Shown here piece by piece: positions 54,035 to 63,455 of a stretch of 64,000 nucleotides of DNA. The notes beneath the pieces are model-generated. The model was not told where the DNA came from and ran no database searches. It saw nothing but the letters and a program-made list of their open reading frames with translations. Origin of the DNA: Bacillota bacterium (GTDB taxonomy: Bacteria > Bacillota > Clostridia > Lachnospirales > Lachnospiraceae); assembly GCA_023398375.1 (NCBI GenBank), contig JAEWSH010000084.1:407632-471631 (forward strand). Reading direction: 5' to 3'. The translations under genes and the position numbers were made by a program. Positions within the stretch are counted from its first letter, which is position 1, and every line of letters begins with the position of its first letter.

Positions 54035-55105
54035 ATGAAGAAAATGAGTAAAATGACAAAGAATAATTTTATCACATATGGAATTGTTATAGCAGCATAT
54101 GTTATTATGCAGATTTTAGTCGCAACAGGTTCTGTTTCCAGTTTGTTAACAGGATTATTAGTACCACTTTGTATTTATGTTATTTTAGCTCTTTCCTTAA
54201 ACCTTACAGTAGGTATTCTTGGAGAACTTAGCTTAGGACATGCGGGATTTATGTGTGTAGGAGCATTTTCAAGTGCTGTATTTTCAGTTGTGACTGTAGA
54301 TACAATTACAAATACAGCAATCAGGTTTACGCTTGCGATTATTATTGGTGCAATTTCAGCAGCAGTTTTTGGCATTATTCTTGGTGTTCCTGTACTGAGA
54401 TTACGTGGTGACTATTTAGCAATTGTTACACTGGCGTTTGGAGAGATCATTAAGAATTTTATCAATGTTGTTTATCTTGGTATTGATAACAGTGGCTTTC
54501 ACTTTTCAATGAAAGATGCCGTGTCCCTTAATATGGGCGAAGGCAGTAAAGTTATCATTAACGGTGCGCAAGGTATTACAGGTACTCCAAAAAATTCTAC
54601 TTTTACAATAGGTATCGTAATTATTCTGATTACATTATTTATTGTATTGAATTTGATTAATTCCCGTTCAGGTCGTGCGATCATGGCAATTCGTGACAAT
54701 AGAATTGCAGCAGAATCTGTCGGTATCAATATAACAAAATATAAATTGATGGCATTTACCATTTCAGCATCAATAGCTGGTGTAGGTGGAGTTCTGTATG
54801 CACATAATTTATCTACACTTACCGCATTACCAAAAAATTTCGGATATAATATGTCAATTATGATTCTTGTTTTTGTTGTTCTAGGTGGCATCGGCAGTAT
54901 GCGTGGTTCTATCATTGCAGCAGTGCTTTTAACATTACTTCCTGAGCTTTTAAGAGGACTTAATGATTACAGAATGTTGATTTATGCCATTGTATTAATT
55001 GTTATGATGATATTTAACTGGAGCCCGAAAGCAAGAGAATTCAGGGATAAATATGCATTTAAAAGATTATTTGCTAAAAAAAATGCAGAGAAGGAGGAGG
55101 CATAA
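54035..55105 (+). CDS. livM: Branched-chain amino acid ABC transporter permease LivM
   Basis: A 356-residue permease, about ten helices: ALSLNLTVGILGELSLGHAGFMCVGAFSSA, LRLRGDYLAIVTLAFGEIIKN, and AIRDNRIAAESVGINITKYKLMAF. A conserved VLGGIGSMRGSIIAA follows. The ATG at 54035 lies nine bases after the livH stop; the RBS is weak (GAGAG), so translational coupling is likely. Confidence 0.95.
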   Translation: MKKMSKMTKNNFITYGIVIAAYVIMQILVATGSVSSLLTGLLVPLCIYVILALSLNLTVGILGELSLGHAGFMCVGAFSSAVFSVVTVDTITNTAIRFTLAIIIGAISAAVFGIILGVPVLRLRGDYLAIVTLAFGEIIKNFINVVYLGIDNSGFHFSMKDAVSLNMGEGSKVIINGAQGITGTPKNSTFTIGIVIILITLFIVLNLINSRSGRAIMAIRDNRIAAESVGINITKYKLMAFTISASIAGVGGVLYAHNLSTLTALPKNFGYNMSIMILVFVVLGGIGSMRGSIIAAVLLTLLPELLRGLNDYRMLIYAIVLIVMMIFNWSPKAREFRDKYAFKRLFAKKNAEKEEA

Positions 55106-55107
55106 TT

Positions 55108-55866
55108 ATGGCATTACTGGAAGTAAGCAATTTAGGCATTTCCTTCGGAGGATTAAGAGCAGTTGATAGTTTCGGCATAGAGATTAAAAAAGGACAGTTA
55201 TATGGTTTGATCGGACCTAATGGTGCAGGTAAAACAACTATTTTCAATATGCTTACAGGTGTATACAAGCCGGATGATGGTAAGATCCTGTTGGATGGAA
55301 AAGATATTACAGGACGTAAAACAATAGAAATTAATCATGAAGGAATTGCAAGAACATTTCAGAATATTCGTTTATTTAAAGAACTTACAGTTCTTGATAA
55401 TGTAAAAGTCGGATTACATGAACAATTTAAATATTCTACATTAGAAGGAATTCTTCGTCTTCCAAAATATTTTAAAATCGAAAAGGCGATGAATGAGAGA
55501 GCTCTTGAACTTTTAAAAGTATTTGATCTGGATAGAGAATCTAATTATTTGGCATCCAACTTACCGTATGGTAAACAGAGAAAGTTAGAGATTGCAAGAG
55601 CTTTAGCTACAAATCCTAAGCTCCTGTTACTGGACGAGCCGGCAGCTGGCATGAATCCAAATGAAACAAAGGAATTAATGGATACGATTCGTTTTGTGCG
55701 AGATGAATTCGATATGACCATTCTCCTAATCGAGCATGATATGAAGTTGGTAGCTGGTATCTGTGAAGAATTAACAGTGCTTAATTTTGGTCAGGTATTA
55801 GCACAGGGTGAGACAAGTAAAGTCCTAAATGATCCACAGGTTATCACAGCATATCTTGGAGAATAG
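55108..55866 (+). CDS. livG: Branched-chain amino acid ABC transporter ATPase LivG
   Basis: A 252-residue ATP-binding cassette with Walker A GPNGAGKTT, the signature region LPYGKQRKLEIARAL, LLLDEPAAGMNPNE and the switch histidine in LLIEHDM. The ending EELTVLNFGQVLAQGETSKV is LivG-type. RBS AAGGAGG; it begins two bases after livM. Confidence 0.96.
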   Translation: MALLEVSNLGISFGGLRAVDSFGIEIKKGQLYGLIGPNGAGKTTIFNMLTGVYKPDDGKILLDGKDITGRKTIEINHEGIARTFQNIRLFKELTVLDNVKVGLHEQFKYSTLEGILRLPKYFKIEKAMNERALELLKVFDLDRESNYLASNLPYGKQRKLEIARALATNPKLLLLDEPAAGMNPNETKELMDTIRFVRDEFDMTILLIEHDMKLVAGICEELTVLNFGQVLAQGETSKVLNDPQVITAYLGE

Positions 55867-55882
55867 GAGAGGAGAGAACAAA

Positions 55883-56593
55883 ATGGCAATGCTTGAAGTA
55901 AAAGACCTTGAAGTATACTACGGTGTCATCAAGGCAATTAAAGGAATCTCATTTGAAGTGAATCAAGGCGAAGTTATTGCATTGATTGGTGCAAATGGAG
56001 CAGGAAAAACAACGATTCTTCATACCATTACAGGCTTGATTTCTTCTAGCGCAGGTAAGATCATATTTGAGGGTAATGATATTACAAAATTACCGGGACA
56101 TAGAATTGTATACCATGGGATGGCACATGTACCAGAAGGACGTCGAGTATTTTCTCAATTAACAGTTTTACAGAACCTAAAAATGGGAGCTTATACAAGA
56201 AAAGACAAAAAAGAAATAGAAGATACCTTACAGATGGTATATAAGAAATTCCCACGCCTGGAGGAAAGAAAGAATCAAACAGCGGGAACATTAAGCGGTG
56301 GGGAACAGCAGATGTTAGCGATGGGACGTGCACTTATGTCACATCCAAAGATAATCTTAATGGATGAACCGTCTATGGGACTTTCACCAATTTTTGTAGA
56401 AGAAATTTTCAATATTATCAAAGAGATATCTGCAAGTGGTACAACTGTTTTATTGGTTGAGCAGAATGCAAAAAAGGCGCTTTCTATTGCAGACAGAGCT
56501 TATGTACTTGAAACAGGTAAGATCGCACTGAAAGGTGATGCAAGTATATTAATGAATAATGAATCTGTTAAAAAAGCATATTTAGGGGAATAG
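55883..56593 (+). CDS. livF: Branched-chain amino acid ABC transporter ATPase LivF
   Basis: A 236-residue second ATPase: LEVKDLEVYYGVIKAIKGISFEV, Walker A GANGAGKTT, VPEGRRVFSQLTVLQNLKMGAY (a LivF mark), signature LSGGEQQMLAMGRALM, Walker B LMDEPSMGLSP, and VEQNAKKAL. The ATG at 55883 has GGAGAGGAGAG in front; the ATG at 55829 would overlap the livG end. It pairs with LivG to power LivHM. Confidence 0.96.
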   Translation: MAMLEVKDLEVYYGVIKAIKGISFEVNQGEVIALIGANGAGKTTILHTITGLISSSAGKIIFEGNDITKLPGHRIVYHGMAHVPEGRRVFSQLTVLQNLKMGAYTRKDKKEIEDTLQMVYKKFPRLEERKNQTAGTLSGGEQQMLAMGRALMSHPKIILMDEPSMGLSPIFVEEIFNIIKEISASGTTVLLVEQNAKKALSIADRAYVLETGKIALKGDASILMNNESVKKAYLGE

Positions 56594-56713
56594 TGTGAGA
56601 AGAAATTCTAAGTAACAAAAATACTGTTACTAAGAATTTTCTAAATCTCACACGGGAAGAAGCCTCTTGCGAGTCTTCTTCTCACTGATTATTTATGCCG
56701 CTTGTAGCGGCAT
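56593..56713 (+). terminator. Three consecutive hairpins after livF
   Basis: First, a ~60-base nested hairpin (56593-56653): outer GTGTGAGA/TCTCACAC and inner AAATTCTAAGTAACA/TGTTACTAAGAATTT with a mismatch. Second, GAAGAAG/CTTCTTC (56656-56681) with an inner CTC/GAG. Third, ATGCCGCT/AGCGGCAT at 56695-56713, perfect. The region is GC-richer than its surroundings. None has a strong U-tract. The first may end the liv operon; the others are unexplained. Confidence 0.6.
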
Positions 56714-56768
56714 GTCGGAAGTGCTTGCGGCACAAGGTTTATGGGTTGTAGTAAAAACGGAGGTTAAT

Positions 56769-57389
56769 ATGGAGAAATTAGTAATTACAATTGCAAGAGG
56801 CTATGGCAGTGGCGGAAGGACAATGGGCAAGCTGCTTGCAAAAGAATTGGATATTAAATATTATGATCGTGAGATTCTTAGATTAGCATCAGATGAAAGT
56901 GGCATTAATGAAGCACTGTTTGGAAAAGCAGATGAAAAACTTGCAAATTCTGCACTTTTCAAAATTGCAAGGAAAGCGTATCAGGGAGAAATTATTCCTC
57001 CGGATAGTGATGATTTTGCTTCCAATGATAATCTTTTTAACTACCAGGCAAAGGTAATTAAGGAGCTTGCTGAGGAAGAATCCTGTATCATTATTGGAAG
57101 ATGTGCCGATTATATTTTAAAGGACAATCCGAATGTAATTCGTTTATATTGCTATGCGCCTCTGGAAAATTGTATTGAGAGAGAAAAATTACTATCAAGT
57201 TTAACTGAAAAAGAGATAATTAAGAAAATAAATAAGATAGATAAATATCGTGCAGAGTATTATAAATACTATACGGGGGCTGAGTGGAATGATGCGAGAA
57301 ATTATGACCTATGCCTTAATACATCCTCTATGAGTTATGAACAATTAATTGCAGTTGTAAAATCTTATATTGAAATTTATAAGAAATAA
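56769..57389 (+). CDS. Cytidylate-kinase-like family protein
   Basis: A 206-residue P-loop kinase-like protein: ITIARGYGSGGRTMGKLLAKELDIKYYDREILRLASDESG, then SCIIIGRCADYIL and CIEREKLLSSLTEKE. It keeps a GYGSGGRTMG P-loop variant and the usual D/R residues of nucleotide/shikimate-type kinases, but is divergent from Cmk. The actual substrate is unknown. Start at the ATG 56769 with CGGAGGT; an in-frame ATG 34 codons earlier lies in the hairpin region. It follows the liv operon with a terminator after it. Confidence 0.8.
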   Translation: MEKLVITIARGYGSGGRTMGKLLAKELDIKYYDREILRLASDESGINEALFGKADEKLANSALFKIARKAYQGEIIPPDSDDFASNDNLFNYQAKVIKELAEEESCIIIGRCADYILKDNPNVIRLYCYAPLENCIEREKLLSSLTEKEIIKKINKIDKYRAEYYKYYTGAEWNDARNYDLCLNTSSMSYEQLIAVVKSYIEIYKK

Positions 57390-57392
57390 TTA

Positions 57393-57425
57393 AAATGGTA
57401 CCGGGAAACCGATACCATTTTTTTA
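57393..57425 (+). terminator. Rho-independent terminator after the cytidylate-kinase-like gene
   Basis: AAATGGTACCGG pairs with CCGATACCATTT (one mismatch) around a GAAA loop, followed by TTTTTATTT. Confidence 0.85.
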
Positions 57426-57526
57426 TTTATGACAAGTGAAGCGGCTTGCTGATTCATCTTGTTTATCCGGGTAATGAGGAAAATACTCTGCCTGCAGAAG
57501 TAGTTGTTCATCTATAGGAATTACGG

Positions 57527-59608
57527 TTATATTGTTTCAATGATATCCAGATTAAAAAAAGTATAACCTTCACTGTCAGCAGAAGCGATCCAATTGCCGT
57601 TTTCTTTTTGTATTGTTAGATTGCACATTTTGTCTAAGCAGATATCTTTTGTATATCCATCGTCGTCATAATACTTATAACTAATTACGGCATTACTATC
57701 AGCAAATCCTATTATTTCAAAGGATTTTGAATCAAGGGTTTCCGTCGTCTTGCTCGGTTTACATAAAGGCAAAAAATAATTTTTACGGATAAAGATAGGA
57801 AATTCTTCCAACGCCAGTTCTATATAGTGGTGACCTTTCGATAGAACCTGCATATCCCTCTTATTATTGCGCCCGAATTTTACAAATAACATTTCCTCTG
57901 GAAGATATATATTTCTTCCTATCGCATTTTGTAGATACACAGGAGCGACCATGATATTTTCTCCCAAAAACAACTGGTCTTCTGTATTAGCAGCAATTGC
58001 ATCTTTCGGATATTCAAATCCAAGTGGAGAGAACAAAAGTAACGAATTTTTAGCAGCTTTTATATATTCTGAATATAAATAAGGAATCAGAGAATAACGA
58101 AATTTAATTAATTCACTAAAATAGCCAGTATTCTTGAATTGGTATAATTCCTGTTCTCTAGTGCCCTTGCAGGCATGGTTCCTCATAAGAGGGGTAAAAA
58201 CTCCAAATTGTAACCATCGAACCATCAGATCATAAGTTGCATTACAGCCAAAACCACCAATGTCAGCACCTGCATATAAGAAACCACACATATTAAGAGA
58301 TGGCATCATTTTGATGTTCAAAAGTAAGTGTGTCCACCAGGAACTGTTATCTCCGGTCCATACACCGCCGTAACGATGCATACCTACATAGGAAGAACGA
58401 GAAAATAGTAAAAAACGTTTCTTGCTATCAATTAATTCAAAGCCTTCCGCTGCAGCGCGCGTCATATTATAACCAAATAAATTATGCAATTTGGAATGTA
58501 CTATTTTTTTTCCATTTATATTGTGATAAAAACGCTCATAGTCTTTTGGATTGTTTGCAAGTCCAAGTACAGCCTCCATCATACCATCTGTTTCTTTTAA
58601 TCCTATATTGGTATTTCGAATCGAATCTAAATAGGCAAAACATTCTTTTAATCCATCTTCTGAATAAAAGATAGCCGGTTCATTCATATCATTCCAAAAA
58701 CCTTCAATTCCCATATCTGTCAGGAATTTGTATTTACTTCCGAACCATGCCCGTGCTTCAGGATTCAATACATCAGGAAGATGAACACGTCCTGGCCATA
58801 CTGCAAGAACAAAAGGTTTTCCGGATCCATCCATACAGAAATAATTATTTTGGATACCTTCTTCATAGACATTATAATCTTTCTCTATTTTAACGCCAGC
58901 ATCTATAATGGGAACAAGCTTAATTCCGCGGAGCTTAAGATTATCTATTAATTGTTGGAAGTTAGGAAATTTTTGTTTATCTACAGTGAAATCTTTGTAG
59001 CGCTCCATATAATCGATATCCATATAAATCGATTCTAAAGGAATATCATGTGCTTCATATTGATTTGCCACTTCATAAAAATCCTCTTCACAAGCATACC
59101 CCCAACGGCTCTGCTGATATCCAAATCCCCATTTTGGAGGAACATAACTTTCTCCAATTATTTTGCGAAAAGCATGTACGATCTCCATTAAAGAATTTTC
59201 CTCAATGATATAGATATCCATATCTTCACTTTGCGTAGTAATTGTCAGGATATCATAATCTGTATATCCAATATCAAATGTTATTATTTCAGGACAATCA
59301 ATAAAAATGCCAAACGTATTCTTGCCAGAAATTATTAAAAAATTATGTGCAGCATACAAGGAATTGCGGTCTTCCGTGTGATGCGGGTCATCACTGCAAC
59401 AGCTCGTATAAGAATATCCTCTTTTATTAATACCCCGGGTATTTTCACCTAATCCATAAATAATATCACTGTTTTTCATAGTGTACGAAAAGCAATAACC
59501 ATCCTTGTGAATGCATTCAAAAAAAGGAAATCGGTCTGAACATGCCGAAAAGTCCATAATAACAGCATTTGTCTGGAAAGGATTTCCATAAGTAAATTTT
59601 CTAATCAT
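57527..59608 (-). CDS. Glycoside hydrolase family 31 (alpha-glucosidase-like)
   Basis: A 693-residue retaining alpha-glycosidase. The (beta/alpha)8 catalytic domain carries nucleophile D307 in GFWNDMNEPAIF and the acid/base D420 in HRYGGVWTGDNSSWW. The substrate-site elements PPKWGFGYQQSRWGY and IYMDIDYM precede them. There is no signal peptide, so it is intracellular. The ATG at 59608 has GGGAG five bases upstream; the TTG/ATG further up have no RBS. Substrate (maltose, isomaltose, kojibiose, xylosides) is not decidable by eye. It is divergent from an AraC-type regulator that probably controls it. No sugar transporter lies next to it. Confidence 0.92.
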   Translation of the reverse strand: MIRKFTYGNPFQTNAVIMDFSACSDRFPFFECIHKDGYCFSYTMKNSDIIYGLGENTRGINKRGYSYTSCCSDDPHHTEDRNSLYAAHNFLIISGKNTFGIFIDCPEIITFDIGYTDYDILTITTQSEDMDIYIIEENSLMEIVHAFRKIIGESYVPPKWGFGYQQSRWGYACEEDFYEVANQYEAHDIPLESIYMDIDYMERYKDFTVDKQKFPNFQQLIDNLKLRGIKLVPIIDAGVKIEKDYNVYEEGIQNNYFCMDGSGKPFVLAVWPGRVHLPDVLNPEARAWFGSKYKFLTDMGIEGFWNDMNEPAIFYSEDGLKECFAYLDSIRNTNIGLKETDGMMEAVLGLANNPKDYERFYHNINGKKIVHSKLHNLFGYNMTRAAAEGFELIDSKKRFLLFSRSSYVGMHRYGGVWTGDNSSWWTHLLLNIKMMPSLNMCGFLYAGADIGGFGCNATYDLMVRWLQFGVFTPLMRNHACKGTREQELYQFKNTGYFSELIKFRYSLIPYLYSEYIKAAKNSLLLFSPLGFEYPKDAIAANTEDQLFLGENIMVAPVYLQNAIGRNIYLPEEMLFVKFGRNNKRDMQVLSKGHHYIELALEEFPIFIRKNYFLPLCKPSKTTETLDSKSFEIIGFADSNAVISYKYYDDDGYTKDICLDKMCNLTIQKENGNWIASADSEGYTFFNLDIIETI

Positions 59609-59814
59609 ATGTGCTCCCATCTTATTTATTGTTTTATTTCTATTTATTGGCATGAAAAAAATTCATACTTGATAATGACATTATATATTGATAGAATATA
59701 AAAAACTCATACAATTATACTAAAAAATAACATTAATTTATCTTTTAGTAAGAATATCAACGGAATTGCAAATAAAATGGGATCTGTAAATGAAATGACA
59801 GGGGGAAAAACTGA

Positions 59815-60687
59815 ATGCAGGAGGAATTATTTCGAGAAAAAAGTATACATGGTTCGGTCTTATTTCCATTTGAATGTTATATACAAGATTCAGAAAAACC
59901 GATAATGGTTAAGAATTATCACTGGCATGAAGAAACTGAATGGATCTATACGGTAAAGGGCAATATTAATATTGAAATAGATATGTTTTCCTATCATGTC
60001 GGACCGAATTCTCTGGTTTGTATTCCAAAAGAATCCATACACAAAATCCGGACAGAAGGTGAATGTCTATATTATGCCTATGTTTACAAATTCGATTTTC
60101 TTCATTATTCAATCTATGATTATTGTGAAAGTTCCTATATGGTTCCTATTGAAAAAGAAGAGATTAGGTTTTCAAAAATAGTTAATTTAGAAAGACAGGA
60201 AAACCAATACATTAAAAAAGAATTACAGGACATAGCAAATGCGTTTATAGATAAACCTTTGGCTTGGCAGCTGTGTGCAAAAGCTTCTCTGACTAAGATT
60301 GTAGGGCTTCTTATACAAAATGATGAATTGGAAGATTCTAATTATAAAGAACATGCAGATATAGAAAAAGTCGCAAATATGAAACTTATTTTACAATATA
60401 TAAAAGAACACTGTCAGGGAAAAATATATATAAAAGAACTTGCAGATATTGTAAGTATGAATGAAACATATTTTTGCAGATACTTCAAAAACATTGTTGG
60501 AAAGACACCAATCGAATATATTAATTATCTTAGAATTGAGAGAGCGGCTAAGCTGATCCGGGAGACTGATTTGTCAATTACGGATATCTGTTTTACAGTA
60601 GGGTTTGAAAATGTAAGTTATTTTATTCGTAAATTTAAGGAAAATAAACAAGTAACACCTAAAAAATACAGTACATTTATGAACTAG
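59815..60687 (+). CDS. AraC-family transcriptional regulator
   Basis: A 290-residue activator. The N-terminal cupin-type sensing domain contains NYHWHEETEWIYTVKGNINIEI and GPNSLVCIPKESIHKI. Two C-terminal HTH units follow: YIKELADIVSMNETYFCRYFKNIVGKTPIEYINYLRIERAAKLI and ITDICFTVGFENVSYFIRKFKE. The histidine pair HWH is typical of sugar-sensing cupin AraC proteins. It is divergent from the GH31 gene, with a 206-base AT-rich shared control region. Likely activator of that gene; the sugar is unknown. Confidence 0.92.
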   Translation: MQEELFREKSIHGSVLFPFECYIQDSEKPIMVKNYHWHEETEWIYTVKGNINIEIDMFSYHVGPNSLVCIPKESIHKIRTEGECLYYAYVYKFDFLHYSIYDYCESSYMVPIEKEEIRFSKIVNLERQENQYIKKELQDIANAFIDKPLAWQLCAKASLTKIVGLLIQNDELEDSNYKEHADIEKVANMKLILQYIKEHCQGKIYIKELADIVSMNETYFCRYFKNIVGKTPIEYINYLRIERAAKLIRETDLSITDICFTVGFENVSYFIRKFKENKQVTPKKYSTFMN

Positions 60688-60712
60688 CGACGTGTTTACA
60701 TATCTTGTGTAA

Positions 60713-60741
60713 ATGACAAATACAGAAATATATACTATAAT
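60713..60741 (+). promoter_or_regulatory. Promoter of the fumarase genes
   Basis: ATGACA at 60713-60718 and TATAAT at 60736-60741 with 17-base spacing. Overlapping its upstream side is the inverted repeat TTTACATATCTTGTGTAAA (60695-60713), a possible operator. Confidence 0.6.
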
Positions 60742-60790
60742 GAATGGAAAAAGATATTATATGGAATGGCAAGCAGAAAGGAATTTTTAA

Positions 60791-61633
60791 ATGAGAACAA
60801 TAAATGTTTCAGAAATAACCTCTAATATTAAAGAAATGTGTATCGAGGCGAATCATTACTTAACAAAAGATATGGATGCAGCCATGAAAAGAGCAGTACA
60901 AACAGAAAAAGCACCATTGGGAAAGCAGATATTAGATCAATTACAAGAAAATCTGAAGATAGCAGCAGAAGACATGATTCCTATTTGTCAAGACACTGGA
61001 ATGGCAGTTATCTTTATGGAAATAGGTCAGGAAGTTCATTTTGAAGGTGGTAATATTCAAGATGCGGTTAATGAAGGTGTTAGGAAAGGTTATGTTGAAG
61101 GATATCTTAGAAAATCAGTTGTAAAAGATCCCCTGATACGCGAAAACACCAAAGATAATACACCTGCAATCATACATTTTGATATCGTGCCAGGTGATAA
61201 AGTCAAAATTACAGTAGCCCCAAAAGGATTTGGCAGTGAAAATATGAGCCGCGTATTTATGTTAAAACCATCAGATGGGATAGAAGGGGTTAAAAATGCT
61301 GTATTAACAGCAGTCAGAGATGCGGGTCCTAATGCATGTCCTCCAATGGTGGTGGGAGTGGGTGTAGGGGGAACTTTTGAAAAGTGTGCACTTATGGCAA
61401 AGAAAGCATTGACAAGAGATGTAGATCAGAGATCCGAAACACCATATGTAAAAGAACTGGAAGAAGAATTACTGGATACAATAAATAAATCAGGTATCGG
61501 ACCAGGCGGACTCGGTGGAACAATGACAGCACTTGCAGTAAATATTAATACATATCCAACACATATAGCAGGACTTCCGGTAGGAATTAATATATGCTGC
61601 CATGTGAACCGTCATGCAGTAAGAGTTCTTTAG
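60791..61633 (+). CDS. Class I fumarate hydratase alpha subunit (iron-sulfur)
   Basis: Interconverts fumarate and malate with an oxygen-sensitive [4Fe-4S] cluster. A 280-residue alpha subunit with MIPICQDTGMAVIFMEIG (cluster cysteine), GSENMSRVFMLKPSDG, AGPNACPPMVVGVGVGGTFEK and GPGGLGGTMTALAVNI; a last cysteine lies in GINICCHVNRH. The beta subunit follows 41 bases later. The two-gene form is typical of anaerobes. RBS GAAAGGAA. A tartrate dehydratase assignment is possible for this family, but fumarase is more usual. Confidence 0.9.
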   Translation: MRTINVSEITSNIKEMCIEANHYLTKDMDAAMKRAVQTEKAPLGKQILDQLQENLKIAAEDMIPICQDTGMAVIFMEIGQEVHFEGGNIQDAVNEGVRKGYVEGYLRKSVVKDPLIRENTKDNTPAIIHFDIVPGDKVKITVAPKGFGSENMSRVFMLKPSDGIEGVKNAVLTAVRDAGPNACPPMVVGVGVGGTFEKCALMAKKALTRDVDQRSETPYVKELEEELLDTINKSGIGPGGLGGTMTALAVNINTYPTHIAGLPVGINICCHVNRHAVRVL

Positions 61634-61674
61634 AAGTATAAATTAAGAAAATTATGTCTGTTAGGAGGACTAGA

Positions 61675-62226
61675 ATGGATAAGTATATTAATGTACCAAT
61701 AACCAAAGAAGATGCTAAAAGTCTTAAATCAGGAGATTATGTTTATATTACGGGAACAATATACACAGCTCGGGATGCAGCTCATAAGAGAATGTCTGAG
61801 TCACTTCAAAAGAATGAAGAACTACCATTTATAATGGAAAATAATATCATATATTATATGGGGCCTTCTCCAGCAAGGGAAGGAAGGCCTATTGGTTCGG
61901 CTGGTCCAACAACGTCAAGCAGAATGGATAAATACACACCTAGTTTATTGGAACTTGGTTTAAGAGGTATGATTGGAAAAGGGAAACGTTCAGAGGCAGT
62001 TCAGGAAGCAATTAAAAGCAATGGGGCAGTTTATTTTGCAGCAGTTGGAGGAGCAGGAGCACTTCTTTCAAAATCTATTACTTCATCGGAAATAATCGCT
62101 TATGATGATCTTGGAACAGAGGCAATCCGCAAATTAACAGTTAAAAATTTTCCGGTAATTGTAGTGATTGACTCCGAAGGAAACAATCTATATGAAACAG
62201 CAATAAAAGAATATCAGCAGGTATAG
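61675..62226 (+). CDS. Class I fumarate hydratase beta subunit
   Basis: A 183-residue partner of the alpha subunit: YINVPITKEDAKSLKSGDYVYITGTIYTARDAAHKRM, IIYYMGPSPAREGRPIGSAGPTTSSRMDKYTP and GMIGKGKRSEAVQEAIKSNGAVYFAAVGGAGAL. These are diagnostic for FumA C-terminal/beta domains. The ATG at 61675 follows AGGAGG; the in-frame ATG at 61654 has no RBS. The stop is three bases before the plsC ATG. Confidence 0.92.
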   Translation: MDKYINVPITKEDAKSLKSGDYVYITGTIYTARDAAHKRMSESLQKNEELPFIMENNIIYYMGPSPAREGRPIGSAGPTTSSRMDKYTPSLLELGLRGMIGKGKRSEAVQEAIKSNGAVYFAAVGGAGALLSKSITSSEIIAYDDLGTEAIRKLTVKNFPVIVVIDSEGNNLYETAIKEYQQV

Positions 62227-62229
62227 AGT

Positions 62230-62958
62230 ATGAGAAGAATTGTGATGATGGTACTGAGACTTTTTATAAAAACGCCCTATTACATGTTACGCATCTGGTG
62301 GTGTGGAAGGTCAAATAAAATAGGATATGAGGAAGGTTTTCAATGGAGCAAATACGCAACGATAAAAGCTAATAGAGCAGGAAAGGTAACTATTATCAGT
62401 AAAGGACTTGATAATTTACCAAAGGAAAATGGATTTATCCTGTTTCCAAATCATCAAGGACTCTATGACATGTTAGCTTTTCTGGAATCTTGTCCGGTTC
62501 CATTTGCTTTTGTAATTAAAAAAGAAGCGAGTAAAATAATATTATTAAAACAAGTAATTGCAGCGACTGGGTCAATAGCTATTGATCGGGAAGATATACG
62601 GCAGTCTATGGAAGTGATACAAACGATGACACAAGAAGTTAAAAAGGGAAGAAATTTTTTAATTTTCGCCGAAGGTACCAGAAGCAGAGAAGGTAATAAA
62701 ATACTAGATTTTAAAGGAGGAAGCTTTAAAAGTGCAGTAAAAGCAAAATGTCCAATTGTGCCATGTGCACTTGTAAATGCCTTTAAACCGTTTGATGAAA
62801 AATCGATAGAACCGGTAGAAGTTCATGTTAACTATTTACCTCCAATGTATTATGAAGAATACAAAGATATGAGAACTACACAGATTGCAGAAGAAGTTAA
62901 GAGAAGAATACAAGAAGCTATTTATATAGAAGAAAGAGAATTTGCATATCTTAGTTAA
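62230..62958 (+). CDS. 1-acyl-sn-glycerol-3-phosphate acyltransferase (PlsC family)
   Basis: A 242-residue membrane-associated acyltransferase making phosphatidic acid. The catalytic HX4D motif is NHQGLYD (H75, D80), and the phosphate-binding motif FAEGTRSREGN is at 147-155 with CPIVPCAL after it. A hydrophobic N-terminal stretch anchors it. It follows the fumarase genes by three bases with poor RBS, so it is probably translated by coupling. Confidence 0.92.
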   Translation: MRRIVMMVLRLFIKTPYYMLRIWWCGRSNKIGYEEGFQWSKYATIKANRAGKVTIISKGLDNLPKENGFILFPNHQGLYDMLAFLESCPVPFAFVIKKEASKIILLKQVIAATGSIAIDREDIRQSMEVIQTMTQEVKKGRNFLIFAEGTRSREGNKILDFKGGSFKSAVKAKCPIVPCALVNAFKPFDEKSIEPVEVHVNYLPPMYYEEYKDMRTTQIAEEVKRRIQEAIYIEEREFAYLS

Positions 62959-63070
62959 TATTAACTTGTTATGATAGATTCCATTATATATGATAATATC
63001 TGAAATTAAGGATTGATTTCATGGAAATCAGAACGTTTCAAAAGTTAACGGATAAAATAATAAAAATCAA

Positions 63071-63099
63071 TTGACAAATAATAAACCCTACAGTATAAT
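63071..63099 (+). promoter_or_regulatory. Consensus promoter of the tRNA-Ser gene
   Basis: TTGACA at 63071-63076 and TATAAT at 63094-63099 with 17-base spacing: a perfect sigma-A consensus. It stands 68 bases before the tRNA. The rest of the 62959-63167 gap shows no gene. Confidence 0.85.
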
Positions 63100-63167
63100 A
63101 AATTTTGCGTCACAGAAAGTGGCGTAACAACTTTATATTGGTAGAGGATAAAGTTCAGATATCTCAT

Positions 63168-63255
63168 GGAGAAATACTCAAGAGGCTGAAGAGGCGCCCC
63201 TGCTAAGGGTGTAGGTCGTTTACGCGGCGCGAGGGTTCAAATCCCTCTTTCTCCG
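63168..63255 (+). tRNA. tRNA-Ser(GCU)
   Basis: An 88-base class II tRNA with acceptor stem GGAGAAA/TTTCTCC and discriminator G. The anticodon loop CTGCTAA carries anticodon GCU; a long variable arm (GTAGGTCGTTTACGCGGCGC) and T-arm GAGGG-TTCAAAT-CCCTC follow. CCA is not encoded. It is followed by a terminator. Confidence 0.97.
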
Positions 63256-63275
63256 TTCTTTTTCTACCAGTATTT

Positions 63276-63310
63276 AAAGAATCTTGCTCCTTTAAGATTT
63301 CTTTTTTTTC
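63276..63310 (+). terminator. Terminator of the tRNA-Ser transcript
   Basis: AAAGAATCTT pairs with AAGATTTCTTT around GCTCCTTT, followed by seven T. Confidence 0.8.
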
Positions 63311-63358
63311 GCTCTTTTTTGGGAAATATTGTAATAATTAATATTGTGTAAATATTTA

Positions 63359-63388
63359 TTGACAATAAGAGAGTGATAGTGTTATAAT
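63359..63388 (+). promoter_or_regulatory. rrn promoter P1
   Basis: TTGACA at 63359-63364 and TATAAT at 63383-63388, 18-base spacing. It is the upstream one of two promoters before the 16S gene. Confidence 0.75.
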
Positions 63389-63455
63389 AAAAATCCACCG
63401 CAAAAAGAACTAATAAATAGAAAAAAGCGAGTGGAAAAATAAAATAAAAAAAGTG

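Noticed and set aside
52996..57506. Shared 12-mer CAGAAGTAGTTG at 53006-53017 and 57495-57506 as a repeat
   Set aside because: Twelve-base matches are expected by chance in 64 kb, and flanks do not align.
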